64,000 nt of DNA from Vibrio hyugaensis (GCF_002906655.1 NZ_CP025794.1:3162001-3226000), one strand, 5' to 3'. Counted from the first letter of the stretch, positions 39,383-48,955 are shown. The notes: generated by a model not told the origin, from the sequence alone. A program made the numbers and translations.

Positions 39383-39408
39383 TTTTTCTCAAATCTATTT
39401 GAGAAAAA
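39383..39408. promoter_or_regulatory. Perfect 26-bp dyad, probable operator of the cysteine cluster
   Basis: TTTTTCTCAAAT (39383-39394), two bases, then ATTTGAGAAAAA (39397-39408): two perfect 12-base inverted halves. The half-site core ATTTGAGA recurs at 39445-39452 as a direct copy. The dyad lies 27 bases upstream of the transporter start and about 200 upstream of ridA, in the shared divergent promoter region. The binding protein is not known; the local YheO-type regulator is the simplest candidate. Confidence 0.6.
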
Positions 39409-39604
39409 GATTAACAACAATTTTTTTGTGGAATATTCAGATAAATTTGAGATCTCGACAAAAATACTCAATAAAATCTGAAAAAAGATCGATTTGTGTG
39501 ATCTGGTGTGGTTGTTTTGCTCATATTTTGTTGAAAGAATAGCTTTGAAACGAAATCTCAAGTTGAGTTTTCTGATTAAAACTAAAGATTATGTGAGGAT
39601 TAAC

Positions 39605-39985
39605 ATGAAAGAATTGATCGCTTCAGAGCACGCACCAGCCGCAATTGGTCCATATTCACACGGTACGACTTACGGGGATTTGATTTTTACTTCGGGCCAA
39701 CTGCCCGTTGACAGTTCGACAGGTAAAGTTGTTGAGGGCGGTATTACGGCTCAAAGTCATCAATCTTTGACAAACTTAAAGCATGTTCTGGAGGCTGGCC
39801 ACGGGAGTCTAGACACGGTTCTGAAAACGACATGCTATTTAGCAAACATCAGTGACTTTGCGGAGTTTAACAAAGTCTATGCAGAGTTTTTCCAGAAAGA
39901 TTGTCCTGCACGTAGCTGCTTCGCGGTAAAAGATCTTCCGCTCGGTGTTTTGATTGAAGTTGAAGCGATTGCTAGTAAGAAGTAA
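39605..39985 (+). CDS. ridA: RidA family enamine/imine deaminase
   Basis: A 126-residue YjgF/RidA protein. Signature FTSGQLPVDSSTGKVVEGGI, the GDLIFTSGQ strand, and the catalytic arginine in DCPARSCFAVKDLPLG with the following IEVEAIA are intact, so it should hydrolyse 2-aminoacrylate-type enamines to ketoacids and ammonia. Start at 39605 follows GTGAGGATTAAC. Fifteen bases separate it from the cysteine desulfidase gene, whose reaction is expected to release that enamine, giving a clear reason for the pairing. Confidence 0.93.
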   Translation: MKELIASEHAPAAIGPYSHGTTYGDLIFTSGQLPVDSSTGKVVEGGITAQSHQSLTNLKHVLEAGHGSLDTVLKTTCYLANISDFAEFNKVYAEFFQKDCPARSCFAVKDLPLGVLIEVEAIASKK

Positions 39986-40000
39986 CTTGGAGAAAAAAGT

Positions 40001-41278
40001 ATGAAACAGCAATGGAACCAATATATCCAAATTATTAAGCAAGTGGTGAAACCTGCACTTGGATGTACCGAACCCATTGCTGCTGCATATGCGGCAGCAG
40101 TTGCACAGCGTGAACTAGGAAACCAAACTCCGGAGATGATAGAAGTACGCGTGTCGGACAACCTATTCAAAAATTCCATGGGTGTTTTTGTTCCTGGAAC
40201 GGGGAAAATTGGCCTCAAGATTGCCGCGTCTGTTGGTGCCTTGGCGGGTGACCCTAATGCGGAGCTCGAAGTATTAGCTAAGATTAATTACGACGATGTC
40301 ACTGCTGCCCAGCAACTTATTGATGAAGAGCGAGTCAGTGTTGCTCGTATTGATACACAAGAATTTATCTTCTGTAGCGTCATGATGACGGCAGGGCAAG
40401 ATACCGTGTCTGTTACGATCAGTGGTGGACATACCAACATTATTCAGATTACCCGCAATGGTGAAGTGACCTTTGATGCTCCGCCACAGCAGCGTGTTGC
40501 AACCGGTTCGGTTTGCGAAGGGGTTGATATCTCCATCAAGCAAATTTATGACTTTGCACTTCAAGCGCCATTTGATGATATCAAATTTATCCTACAAGCT
40601 GCGGAGCTCAACAGTTCATTAGCGCAAGAGGGTATCGACCGAGGCTATGGATTAGAAATCGGTCGAACCTTAAAAGGCAATATCGAACAAGGTTTATTGG
40701 GTAATGATCTGATGAGTCGAATCCAAATGATGACCTCTGCAGCATCCGATGCTCGAATGGGCGGTGCGACGCTGCCAGCGATGAGTAACTTTGGCAGCGG
40801 TAACCAAGGTATTGCCGCGACGATTCCGGTTGTTATCGCCGCAGAAGCGTTTCAAAGTAACGAAGAACAACTCGCTCGCGCACTAATCATGAGTCACTTG
40901 GGGGCGATCTACATTAAGTCATACTACCCACCTTTATCTGCATTCTGTGGTAACACTGTCACTAGTGCAGCCGCATCCATGGCACTAGTGTATTTATCAG
41001 GTGGCTCGTTTGAGCAATCTTGCTCCGCAATTCAAAACGTCATTAGTGACAGTTCAGGCATGGTGTGTGATGGTGCGAAGTCATCTTGTGCAATGAAAGT
41101 TTGCACCTCATCAACGACGGCAGTGCGCTCATATTTGATGGCGATGGGTAACCACAGTGTGAAGAATCAAGGTATAGTAGGCGATGAAGTCGAACAAACA
41201 ATAAGAAACGTAGGCTCAATGGTTCGACTTGGAATGCCATATACTGATAAATCTATTATCGATATCATGTCCGCCTAG
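40001..41278 (+). CDS. cyuA: CyuA-like L-cysteine desulfidase (UPF0597)
   Basis: A 425-residue member of the YhaM/UPF0597 family. The first conserved cysteine lies in [17 protein letters not shown] near residue 24, and the distal cluster [16 protein letters not shown] (from about residue 350) supplies the further cysteines that hold an iron-sulfur cluster in this family. [17 protein letters not shown] is the other hallmark. The characterised reaction is L-cysteine to pyruvate, ammonia and hydrogen sulfide; E. coli CyuA serves anaerobic cysteine use. Serine could be an alternative substrate. GGAGAAAAAAGT precedes the ATG. Confidence 0.88.
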   Translation: MKQQWNQYIQIIKQVVKPALGCTEPIAAAYAAAVAQRELGNQTPEMIEVRVSDNLFKNSMGVFVPGTGKIGLKIAASVGALAGDPNAELEVLAKINYDDVTAAQQLIDEERVSVARIDTQEFIFCSVMMTAGQDTVSVTISGGHTNIIQITRNGEVTFDAPPQQRVATGSVCEGVDISIKQIYDFALQAPFDDIKFILQAAELNSSLAQEGIDRGYGLEIGRTLKGNIEQGLLGNDLMSRIQMMTSAASDARMGGATLPAMSNFGSGNQGIAATIPVVIAAEAFQSNEEQLARALIMSHLGAIYIKSYYPPLSAFCGNTVTSAAASMALVYLSGGSFEQSCSAIQNVISDSSGMVCDGAKSSCAMKVCTSSTTAVRSYLMAMGNHSVKNQGIVGDEVEQTIRNVGSMVRLGMPYTDKSIIDIMSA

Positions 41279-41306
41279 CCTCAAGTTTTTGCTAAGGGAA
41301 GTAACA

Positions 41307-41966
41307 TTGCAGCTTAAAAAACTCACCAAAAGTGATTTAGATATTTTGAATTCAATGAAGAACGTCGTCGATGGCATCGCGCGCATGTACGGCAAGCATA
41401 CCGAGGTCGTTCTTCACAGTCTTGATGCAGAAGCGCCGGAAATCATCAAAATTGCCAATGGCCATGTAACTGAACGTGGAGAAGGTGCTCCGATTACCAA
41501 CTTAGCAAGAATGAAGCTGCTTGAAGGCAACGACGTTTCAGATTCGTATGTGACGAAAACCGTAAGCGGTAAAACCTTGCATTCCATTACGACCATTGTC
41601 CGTAATCCAAAGAACAAACCTATTGGGTTATTGTGTATCAACGTCGACATGGATGTACCGATGCAGGATTTTTTGAGATCGATTATGCCAACTCAGCAAA
41701 ATGACTGCTGTGCGGGCGCACGTTCACCAGAAACCTTCGCTCGTAACATCGATGAAACCATCATCAGTACCATTGAGACCGTACAAGCAGAAGTGTGGGC
41801 GAACGAGGCGATTTCCCCTTCAAAACGCAACCGTGAACTGGTCACACGTTTACAAGGTTTGGGGATTTTTAAATACAAAGATGCGGTATTGATGGTGGCA
41901 AATCATCTCGGTATTTCACGTGATACTATTTACCTTTACTTAAGAGAATTAGGTAGCAACGACTAG
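41307..41966 (+). CDS. YheO-type PAS/HTH transcriptional regulator
   Basis: A 219-residue regulator with an N-terminal PAS-like YheO domain (MYGKHTEVVLHSLDAEAPEIIKI in part: GKHTEVVLHSL; later PIGLLCINVDMD) and a C-terminal helix-turn-helix (FKYKDAVLMVANHLGISRDT, ending TIYLYLREL). In E. coli the relative DauR controls D-arginine use. No ATG fits; TTG at 41307 follows AAGGGAAG with about six bases spacing, so a TTG start is chosen. The next ATG is at 41355. It is 28 bases past cyuA, presumably co-transcribed, making it the likely controller of this cluster. Confidence 0.82.
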   Translation: MQLKKLTKSDLDILNSMKNVVDGIARMYGKHTEVVLHSLDAEAPEIIKIANGHVTERGEGAPITNLARMKLLEGNDVSDSYVTKTVSGKTLHSITTIVRNPKNKPIGLLCINVDMDVPMQDFLRSIMPTQQNDCCAGARSPETFARNIDETIISTIETVQAEVWANEAISPSKRNRELVTRLQGLGIFKYKDAVLMVANHLGISRDTIYLYLRELGSND

Positions 41967-42211
41967 GTCAGTTGTTCAAGTTCGGTGATGTTATTTATCG
42001 CTTCTTGATTCGTTTTGCCACACACAACTGGGCAAGGTTTGAAGTCGTGGCAAACTTTTGGGCGTTCAGGCATTCCGAAAAGCTTACATAAGTTGTCGTC
42101 ATTTAATTGAATGCAACGCTCTCCGGCAGGTTTGCCTTTTGGCATGCCCGGAATCGGAGAAGAGATACTTGGTGAGATACAACACGCCCCACAACCTAAT
42201 CGGCAATCCAT
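41963..42211 (-). CDS. YkgJ family cysteine-cluster protein
   Basis: An 82-residue protein with seven cysteines. It starts MDCRLGCGACC, giving the CxxxCxxCC motif of the putative zinc- or iron-chelating YkgJ family, with later Cys in GERCIQLNDDNLCKLF, KVCHDFKPCPVVCG. The family is thought to bind metal; no reaction is known. Its end overlaps the end of the convergent regulator gene by four bases. A second, longer cysteine-cluster protein (YcgN) lies 600 bases away. Confidence 0.85.
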   Translation of the reverse strand: MDCRLGCGACCISPSISSPIPGMPKGKPAGERCIQLNDDNLCKLFGMPERPKVCHDFKPCPVVCGKTNQEAINNITELEQLT

Positions 42212-42243
42212 CTAAAAGCCCTCGTAAAAATGAAGGGGGCATT

Positions 42244-42321
42244 ATGGACATTTCTCGTCAGATTGGAAGAGGCGTGCGTGAATTCACACCAACAAAGTTA
42301 GCCCTTTCTACTCGTCATTAA
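42244..42321 (+). CDS. Possible 25-residue peptide
   Basis: ATG at 42244 is preceded by AAGGGGG at a good spacing and opens a 25-codon frame (MDISRQIGRGVREFTPTK... ending TAA). It has four arginines and no hydrophobic helix. There is no family evidence and no conserved partner; the good ribosome site is the only support. Confidence 0.25.
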   Translation: MDISRQIGRGVREFTPTKLALSTRH

Positions 42322-42328
42322 GTCCTTT

Positions 42329-42586
42329 TTACTCATCATTAAGTAAAGCAGCGACTTCAAAATTCTGGTCGCGTTTAGCCTGTTGGATATAACGGTTGCA
42401 CTCTTGCATGCTTAAACCCCAGGTTCCAGCCTCGGTGCGAGAGGACATTTCCGTTAGGAACGTTGCTTGACCTTCTTGAACATTAGACGCCAGATCCTTT
42501 CCGTATTGCTGACAGAGTTCAGCATCGCTGCTTGCCACCGCCCCAAATGAAACAAGAGAGATAATTGTGATCATTGCGAGCTTCAT
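42329..42586 (-). CDS. Small exported protein, unknown function
   Basis: An 85-residue protein with a signal peptide (MKLAMITIISLVSFGAVAS) and a mature part of about 65 residues. Two cysteines (ELCQQYG and MQECNRYIQQ) could make one disulfide that ties two helices. The family is not recognised. It has its own ATG with GGAATCGATATT upstream on the minus strand, and lies downstream of nothing obvious, between ycgN (divergent) and the possible small peptide frame. Confidence 0.7.
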   Translation of the reverse strand: MKLAMITIISLVSFGAVASSDAELCQQYGKDLASNVQEGQATFLTEMSSRTEAGTWGLSMQECNRYIQQAKRDQNFEVAALLNDE

Positions 42587-42809
42587 AATATCGATTCCTT
42601 ATTCATACCATGAGCTAAAACCATAGGATAGGAATCGGTATTAGTAAAAATATCAATGAGGGGGAGTTTCCACTGGTGGAGTAGGATAAAAGAGATGTTG
42701 ATAATAGTTCGTATTACGATGCGGAATTCGGCAAAACTTGAACTTTTGCTGCCAGAGGGGTATAAAACGCACCCAATTCATTCCCATTCGAGAAATAAGT
42801 AGTAAGCGT

Positions 42810-43247
42810 ATGAGCACTCCATTTTGGCAAAGTAAATCGTTAGAGAACATGACAGAAGAAGAATGGGAATCTCTCTGTGATGGGTGTGGCAAATGTTGTC
42901 TACACAAGCTAATGGATGAAGATACGGATGAAATTTACTACACCAACGTTGCGTGTAGTTGGCTGAACAGCAAAACTTGTTCGTGCAAAGACTACCCGAA
43001 CCGTTTTACTTCAGGCGAAGAGTGCACCAAGCTAACGCGCGAAGATATTGATGACTTCACATGGTTACCACATACCTGCGCGTACCGTTTGTTGGCAGAG
43101 AACCAACCACTGCCTGAGTGGCACCCATTGATCACTGGATCGAAGTCTGCAATGCATGCAGCAGGAGAAAGTGTACGAAACAAAGTGGTGTATGAGATCG
43201 ATGTGGTGGACTGGGAAGACCATATTTTGAATCACCCAAATCGTTAA
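42810..43247 (+). CDS. ycgN: YcgN family cysteine-cluster protein (UPF0260)
   Basis: A 145-residue protein with CDGCGKCC at about residues 29-36 and further cysteines in [25 protein letters not shown] and HTCAYRLL, the UPF0260 pattern. It probably binds metal; function unknown. Start at 42810 ([14 protein letters not shown]) matches the family; the frame is open further upstream to 42738. It is followed by a hairpin terminator. Confidence 0.88.
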   Translation: MSTPFWQSKSLENMTEEEWESLCDGCGKCCLHKLMDEDTDEIYYTNVACSWLNSKTCSCKDYPNRFTSGEECTKLTREDIDDFTWLPHTCAYRLLAENQPLPEWHPLITGSKSAMHAAGESVRNKVVYEIDVVDWEDHILNHPNR

Positions 43248-43260
43248 TCACCGAATTTAT

Positions 43261-43296
43261 ACAAGCCTTTCATTATGAAAGGCTTGTTTGTTTTTG
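43261..43296. terminator. Terminator after ycgN
   Basis: Stem ACAAGCCTTTC/GAAAGGCTTGT with a 5-base loop, then TTGTTTTTG. Convergent with the next gene, so it may serve the plus strand only. Confidence 0.85.
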
Positions 43297-43312
43297 GGTG
43301 AGGCAAAAGAGC

Positions 43313-43564
43313 CTAACCTTTTAAGAAACGGTTATAGACAAACAATATAACGAAAGCACCTAAAGTCGCAGTGACGATACTGCCGATGTTTACGCCGTCT
43401 GCACCGCCTAGGCCGACAAAGCTTCCTAAAAAACCGCCAACGAAAGCGCCTACGATACCTAGCACCATAGTGGCTATCCAGCCGCCGCCATCGTTACCAG
43501 GCATCAGCCACTTAGCCAATGCTCCTGCGATTAGACCAAGAATAATCCAAGATATAAACCCCAT
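43313..43564 (-). CDS. GlsB/YeaQ/YmgE family membrane protein
   Basis: An 83-residue inner-membrane protein of the transglycosylase-associated (GlsB/YeaQ/YmgE) family, often induced by stress. Three helices separated by glycine-rich turns: SWIILGLIAGALAKWLMPG, MVLGIVGAFVGGFLGSF, and IVTATLGAFVILFVYNRFL. The KWLMPGNDGGGWIATM junction is typical. Function is not established. Monocistronic, ATG preceded by AAGGAGAAATT on the minus strand. Confidence 0.9.
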   Translation of the reverse strand: MGFISWIILGLIAGALAKWLMPGNDGGGWIATMVLGIVGAFVGGFLGSFVGLGGADGVNIGSIVTATLGAFVILFVYNRFLKG

Positions 43565-43660
43565 AATTTCTCCTTACTCATTATTGTGTTAGGTACGTGT
43601 CGTTACGCATTCATGGTTACGTTTCAATCATAGACCATTCACCCAAAAGCGCAGATTTAA

Positions 43661-45388
43661 CTAACTGATGACCATTGCGATGTAACCTAATATCAGGACT
43701 AAAACTGAAGTTAATGCGTATGGCACGGGGTAGCCAATAGCCGGCATATCACTGTGGCTTGCATCTTGGGCCCCTTTCATTGCTGGGGTACTATTTCTCC
43801 CTCCGGCACAGGCTCCCGCTAAAATCGCAGGGTTCATCTTGCGGAAGTACAATCCGTATAACCAAGCTAGCAGAGGTGGTACGAGTGCTGCAGTCACACC
43901 CAGTAACGCTATCTTGATGACAATGATGCCTTGGAAAGATGCCAATATTTTGGGGCCGACCGTTGCGGCTAATACAGCAACAAACAGGTTTAGACCGATG
44001 TCTTGTAGAAAGCTTCTTGCCCCTTCACTCATGGGGCCGCCAAAGCTTGGGTTACGAGTTCGTAGGAATGAGAAAACGATCCCGGTTAACATGCAACCCG
44101 CCGATGTGCCTAGGGCAAAAGGGATACCTGCAACGGTGACACTCAAATGTCCAAAGACATAGCCAATAAGAAGGGAGAGGGCGAGGTAGAAGGTTTCGGT
44201 GACCGTGCTCTCTACAATCGGAACACTATTGAGTTTGGATGCGGTTTGCTCTACGCACCATTGGGAGCCTGCAATACGCACAACATCGCCCACTTCGACC
44301 TTAGTTTGTGGCAATAAAGGTTGCTGGTGGCCTTGCCTGAAAATTGCTTTGAAGTAGACACCAAAGCCGACTTCTGCATGCAATTGTGCCATGGTTTTCC
44401 CTGCATGCTCAGATTTACCAACGTGAATATCAGCCACTTCAATGTCGACATTTCTTGCGCGTGGCTCATCGACTTCATTGCCGATATCGGCTTCACCTTC
44501 CGCAATCAAGACGCGATATTCTCCGCGAATGCCAATAACGTCATTTAACTCAAGCGTTGGGTTATCAGAAGCATCAATGACTTGCTCACCTCGAACCACT
44601 TTAAGCACGGCCGCATCAGGGAACTTCTGATACAACTCTTGCACTGAACGGCCAACTAACTCTTGGTGTGTGACTTTATAGGCACGAACATCAATCGGTA
44701 GGACACCCACATCTGAAAACCCAAAGGTGCTTGGGAGTTTTTCATTATCGTCCCCTGTGGAGAATTCCGCCTCTGCCTCTTTACCTGCTTTGACGGGGTC
44801 AATACCAAAGAGAGAAGGGAGGTACTTAATGAACAAGATGATGAGGACGGTCGAAAGGACATAACTTATCGCGTAGCCCGCCGCAATATTGGCACTGACG
44901 TGATCAATGCTCATCCCTTCAGGTGGTGTAAATGCGCCTGAGCTAATTGCTGACTGCGCTACGCCCATTACTGCGGTCACTGTGTAACTGCCAGAAATGA
45001 TGCCAGCGGCGTAGCCGGGCTCAAGACCCATTAGCTTGGCGCCGATGACAACAATCGCAAAATTGCTGAACACGACAATCAAACCAATGACGACGAAGTC
45101 GATCCCTCCTCTGGCAAGGCCGGAGAAAAATTGTGGCCCCACTTTCATCCCAATCGCGTACATGAACATCATTAAGAAGATATCTGAGACCAGACCCGGC
45201 TCTTCAATTTTTAGCCCATAAACCGAAAAGGAGGTAAGAGCTAAAGCAACACCAACAACTAAAGTGCCAGCTGTTGTTCCTAGGCTCACTCCTTTGAATG
45301 TGAGTCGACCAAGCGGGTACCCAATAGCGAGAGATAGAAAGAGAAAAACGAACGGGTTTTCTGACAAGTAACTAAATAGAAAGGACAT
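43661..45388 (-). CDS. AspT/AAE-family amino acid antiporter
   Basis: A 575-residue inner-membrane exchanger of the aspartate:alanine exchanger family. Two membrane halves, each of about five or six helices, flank two cytoplasmic TrkA-C (RCK_C) modules (VTHQELVGRSVQELYQKFP and IEVADIHVGKSEHAGKTMAQ, about residues 230-400). The motif GGRNSTPAMKGAQDA and the matching GSYTVTAVMG in the first half are the family repeat. Start chosen at 45388 (MSFLFSYLSENP), after AGGTGACACT. It lies 74 bases downstream of gadB in the same direction, so glutamate/GABA is the likely exchange. Confidence 0.87.
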   Translation of the reverse strand: MSFLFSYLSENPFVFLFLSLAIGYPLGRLTFKGVSLGTTAGTLVVGVALALTSFSVYGLKIEEPGLVSDIFLMMFMYAIGMKVGPQFFSGLARGGIDFVVIGLIVVFSNFAIVVIGAKLMGLEPGYAAGIISGSYTVTAVMGVAQSAISSGAFTPPEGMSIDHVSANIAAGYAISYVLSTVLIILFIKYLPSLFGIDPVKAGKEAEAEFSTGDDNEKLPSTFGFSDVGVLPIDVRAYKVTHQELVGRSVQELYQKFPDAAVLKVVRGEQVIDASDNPTLELNDVIGIRGEYRVLIAEGEADIGNEVDEPRARNVDIEVADIHVGKSEHAGKTMAQLHAEVGFGVYFKAIFRQGHQQPLLPQTKVEVGDVVRIAGSQWCVEQTASKLNSVPIVESTVTETFYLALSLLIGYVFGHLSVTVAGIPFALGTSAGCMLTGIVFSFLRTRNPSFGGPMSEGARSFLQDIGLNLFVAVLAATVGPKILASFQGIIVIKIALLGVTAALVPPLLAWLYGLYFRKMNPAILAGACAGGRNSTPAMKGAQDASHSDMPAIGYPVPYALTSVLVLILGYIAMVIS

Positions 45389-45462
45389 AGTGTCACCTGT
45401 GAATTTGTTGATATAAGAGCAAGGAACCATGAGAGTTCCTTACTTTAAGTGGAAGGGGACAA

Positions 45463-46857
45463 TTAGCCGTGGTTAAAGTTACTCGACTCATCAGCGTTGC
45501 TACCGTTGACGACAGGATGCTTGTCGAAGAAGTCCACGCAGTGTTGTAAATCGGAAATCAAAAGATCCGCCATGTCTCGGCTAAATCCATGTCGAACTAA
45601 AATACGCATGATCACTAGATCTTCGCGTTCGGCAGGCATAGCATAAGCCGCGATTTGCCAGCCACGAGATCGAATGCGATCAGAAAGATCGTAGAGATTG
45701 AAGCCTGGGTTTGCGCCGTCTTTTATTGACCAACTCAGTGCAGGGATACCACCATGTCCATCGTAGATGATGTGGAACATACCCATCTTTTCGACTTCTT
45801 TGGCAAGGTAACGAGCTGTGTCATAACAAGCATCGTGGATCTTACGATAGCCCTCTTTGCCAAGACGCAAGAAGTTATAATATTGAGCAACGATTTGACC
45901 ACCAGGGCGAGAGAAATTGAGTGCAAAGGTGGGCATGTTGCCACCGAGATAGTTGACGTTGAAAATCAAGTCTTCGTGGAGAGCATCGGCATCGCGCCAA
46001 ACGACCCAACCAACGCCAAGTGGGGAAAGGCCAAACTTATGTCCAGAGGCATTGATGGACTTTACTCTTGGTAAACGGAAATCCCACACTAAATCTGGAT
46101 CGCAGAATGGGGCAAGAAAGGCACCACTCGCGCCGTCGACATGGATTGGGATGTCCAACCCCGTCTCCGCTTGGAGTCGATCTAGAGCCTCATGCACGGC
46201 TTTCACAGGTTCGTACTGGCATGTAAAAGTCACCCCAAGAGTTGGAACGACACCAATGGTGTTTTCATCACAACGTTTAATCACTTCTTCTGGCGTCATG
46301 ATAAGGCGATCACCTTGCATCGGAATTTCACGAAGTTCAATGTCCCAATAACGCGCAAACTTATGCCAACAAACTTGAACTGGGCCACAGATAAGATTCG
46401 GGCGATCAGTTGGTTTGCCTTGCTTCTTCATTTTTTCGCGCCAAGTCCATTTGAGTGCCATACCACCGAGCATTGCTGCTTCACTAGAGCCTGTTGTTGA
46501 ACACCCCATTGGATTTTCAGCGTCTGGAGCATGCCAGAGGTCTGCAAGCATATGTACACATCGAGATTCGATTTCCGCCGTTTGTGGATATTCATCCTTA
46601 TCGATCATGTTCTTGTCGATACATTCGTCCATTAGCTTGTGTACTTCGTCCTCAACCCATGTTTGGCAGAATGTCGCGAGGTTCTGACGTGAATTTCCAT
46701 CTAGCATGAGTTCATCATGTACAACTTGGTATGCATGATCGGGCGCGTGCTCTTGCTCAGGAATTCGATACTTTGGCATAACAACAGAGAGATCTTTAGA
46801 TGAATAAACATCATCTAAGATTGATCCACGGACAGTCGATTTTTTATGAAGAGCCAT
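45463..46857 (-). CDS. gadB: Glutamate decarboxylase
   Basis: PLP enzyme that turns glutamate plus a proton into GABA and CO2, used in acid resistance. 464 residues, closely parallel to E. coli GadB along its length. PLP-binding Lys274 lies in [15 protein letters not shown]. Other conserved parts are [24 protein letters not shown] and [11 protein letters not shown]. The penultimate His463 (NFNHG) corresponds to the histidine that closes the E. coli active site at neutral pH, so pH control is probably kept. The N-terminal segment differs more and has an Arg/Lys-rich start. AAAGGATTTCAT precedes the ATG. Confidence 0.94.
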   Translation of the reverse strand: MALHKKSTVRGSILDDVYSSKDLSVVMPKYRIPEQEHAPDHAYQVVHDELMLDGNSRQNLATFCQTWVEDEVHKLMDECIDKNMIDKDEYPQTAEIESRCVHMLADLWHAPDAENPMGCSTTGSSEAAMLGGMALKWTWREKMKKQGKPTDRPNLICGPVQVCWHKFARYWDIELREIPMQGDRLIMTPEEVIKRCDENTIGVVPTLGVTFTCQYEPVKAVHEALDRLQAETGLDIPIHVDGASGAFLAPFCDPDLVWDFRLPRVKSINASGHKFGLSPLGVGWVVWRDADALHEDLIFNVNYLGGNMPTFALNFSRPGGQIVAQYYNFLRLGKEGYRKIHDACYDTARYLAKEVEKMGMFHIIYDGHGGIPALSWSIKDGANPGFNLYDLSDRIRSRGWQIAAYAMPAEREDLVIMRILVRHGFSRDMADLLISDLQHCVDFFDKHPVVNGSNADESSNFNHG

Positions 46858-47217
46858 ATGAAATCCTTTATCTTATTGAATTTGTTTTATTTATTACCAT
46901 TTAGATGGGCGTAAATGGCAATCGCAGCAGCCAAATAAACATAGCAGGATTTTATAGAACTTCAGGTTTAATGGGTGTGTAGTTGCTTATTTCATGTTGT
47001 TTTATCTTGTTTTGTGCTCGGTAAAGCAAATATTAGAAAAGTACACTGTATGGTGTATAACCTGAGTTGCCATAGTAAGTTAATATGAACTTAGGTGCTC
47101 ATTTATTATTAGTGAGTGTTTTTTATTTCGTGTTGTAAACTTAGGACATATAATTTCAAAGCTTTATATTCCTGTTCTTGATCGTTCCGATCGGGATTTG
47201 TCTCTTACGAGGTAATA
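46858..47217. other. 360-base AT-rich intergenic region
   Basis: Divergent promoter region of gadB and the MscS-type gene. TATAAT at 47149-47154 is a -10 candidate for the channel gene, with a poor -35. TACAC-N6-GTGTA (47042-47057) is a small dyad. GATC-GTTCC-GATC near 47179-47191 can form a hairpin in the leader. No gene or RNA can be supported. Confidence 0.4.
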
Positions 47218-48897
47218 ATGACGTTACTATCCCCCCTTAAAGTGCGTTTTGCTCCATTAACTGCATTATTGACGGTGTTTGCACTGACAATGAGTTCTTT
47301 CATTGTTCATGCGACAGAAAATAATGAAGTGCCAACCATCTCTCCAGCAGCTCAAGCTATAGAGAACATAAATACAGATATTCTTGATTTGTCTGAAACC
47401 TTAAAGCTGGCAAGTGGTGATGAGCGTGATGCGCTTCAGCTACAGCTTTTCCAAAAGAATGAAGAACTTAGAAGCCGTCTAGCTACGGCTGTTAATAACA
47501 AGTCGATCTCACATGAGAAACTGATTCAGCTAGTTCAAACTCAAGAAAAATATTCAGAAGGCGCGATTGTTTATCTTGATGACAAAATCAAAGTTTTGAA
47601 TGAAGAAATCAACAAAGCAAAAGATGCCGATAAACTGTCGTTAGTGAATGAGTATCGTGAACTGCAGCAATACTTAGACGTTAGCTATGAATCAAGCTGG
47701 CAAAACCTTAACTGGCTGAAAACGCTAGATGTGCAAGATGAAGATGCAGAAGCGGCATTCAAAGACAACGTCGATAAGCGCATGCGTTTGCTGTCTGCGT
47801 CGATTGAATACTTGAACCAACAAAGCGAAATCATCGGCTCGCAAATTTCTTCTAGCCCAGAGTCAGAAAAAGCGTCTCTACAGTTAAGCCAACTGATTCT
47901 GAAGCAAAGACTTAACATCGCGACAGAGAGCCTACGTAATCTGATCACCATCGGTGATAAAGTCGGCCTAGAAACGTCTGAATACAAACGTCAGATCTTT
48001 GAGGTAACTGGCAGCATCACGCATGATTTGCTGAACACCAAAGTGATTCTGTCTATCCTGAGCCATTGGTCAAACTCAATGGTGGATTGGTTTGCTGAAA
48101 ACGCACCACAGCATATCTTCCAGCTGTTCGTGTTTGCTCTTATCTTATTGATTGCCCGTGCACTGGCCAAGGTGACGCGTAAAGTGGTGAGTAAGACGGT
48201 TGCGTCGAAAAACCTCAAACTGTCACACTTGATGCAAGATTTCTTTATCTCGATGTCAGGCAAAGCGGTTTGGATCATCGGTATCATGGTGGGCCTTTCT
48301 CAAATTGGTCTTAACCTCGCGCCAATCCTAACCGGTTTCGGTATTGCCGGTGTGATCATCGGTTTTGCATTGCAAGATACGCTATCAAACTTCGCCGCGG
48401 GTATGATGCTACTTATCTACCGTCCGTTTGATGTGGGTGATTTCGTTTACGCAGGTGGTGTAGACGGTAAAGTAAGCCACATGAGCTTGGTGAATACCAC
48501 AATCCGTACTTTCGATAACCAAATCATCATCGTGCCAAACAGCAAGATATGGGGTGATGTGATTAAGAACGTGACACACGAGCGTATTCGTCGTGTCGAT
48601 ATGGTCTTTGGTATTGGTTACTCAGATGACGTGTTAAAAGCAGAAGAAGTATTGGCAGATATCGTGACGTCTCACCCTTCAGTACTTCGTTCTCCAGAGC
48701 CAATGATCAAGCTTCATACACTGAACACTTCTTCAGTTGACTTCATTGTTCGTCCTTGGGTTAAAACGGATGACTACTGGGATGTTTACTGGGATGTAAC
48801 CCGAGAAGTGAAACTGCGCTTCGACCGTGAAGGCATTTCGATTCCATTCCCACAACAAGATGTGCATTTGCACATGGTGGAAAAGAAAGAAGCATAA
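47218..48897 (+). CDS. Mechanosensitive channel of the MscS family
   Basis: A 559-residue MscS-type protein. A signal-like N-terminus (to about residue 32) leads to a 200-residue periplasmic helical, coiled-coil domain, then membrane helices (HIFQLFVFALILLIARALA and a WIIGIMVGLSQIGLN helix). The pore helix and beta domain follow: FALQDTLSNFAAGMMLLIYRPFDVGDFV and IIVPNSKIWGDVIKNVT. The C-terminal alpha-beta domain is complete. Larger than E. coli MscS (286) owing to the periplasmic part, resembling YbdG/MscK-like variants. It likely relieves turgor on osmotic downshift. Confidence 0.9.
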   Translation: MTLLSPLKVRFAPLTALLTVFALTMSSFIVHATENNEVPTISPAAQAIENINTDILDLSETLKLASGDERDALQLQLFQKNEELRSRLATAVNNKSISHEKLIQLVQTQEKYSEGAIVYLDDKIKVLNEEINKAKDADKLSLVNEYRELQQYLDVSYESSWQNLNWLKTLDVQDEDAEAAFKDNVDKRMRLLSASIEYLNQQSEIIGSQISSSPESEKASLQLSQLILKQRLNIATESLRNLITIGDKVGLETSEYKRQIFEVTGSITHDLLNTKVILSILSHWSNSMVDWFAENAPQHIFQLFVFALILLIARALAKVTRKVVSKTVASKNLKLSHLMQDFFISMSGKAVWIIGIMVGLSQIGLNLAPILTGFGIAGVIIGFALQDTLSNFAAGMMLLIYRPFDVGDFVYAGGVDGKVSHMSLVNTTIRTFDNQIIIVPNSKIWGDVIKNVTHERIRRVDMVFGIGYSDDVLKAEEVLADIVTSHPSVLRSPEPMIKLHTLNTSSVDFIVRPWVKTDDYWDVYWDVTREVKLRFDREGISIPFPQQDVHLHMVEKKEA

Positions 48898-48925
48898 ATT
48901 TCTTTTACTTGAATCCAAAATCAAC

Positions 48926-48955
48926 AAAAAGGCGCTCAATTAGAGCGCCTTTTTT
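48926..48955. terminator. Bidirectional terminator after the MscS gene
   Basis: Stem AAAAAGGCGCTC/GAGCGCCTTTTT with a 5-base loop between convergent genes. Confidence 0.92.
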
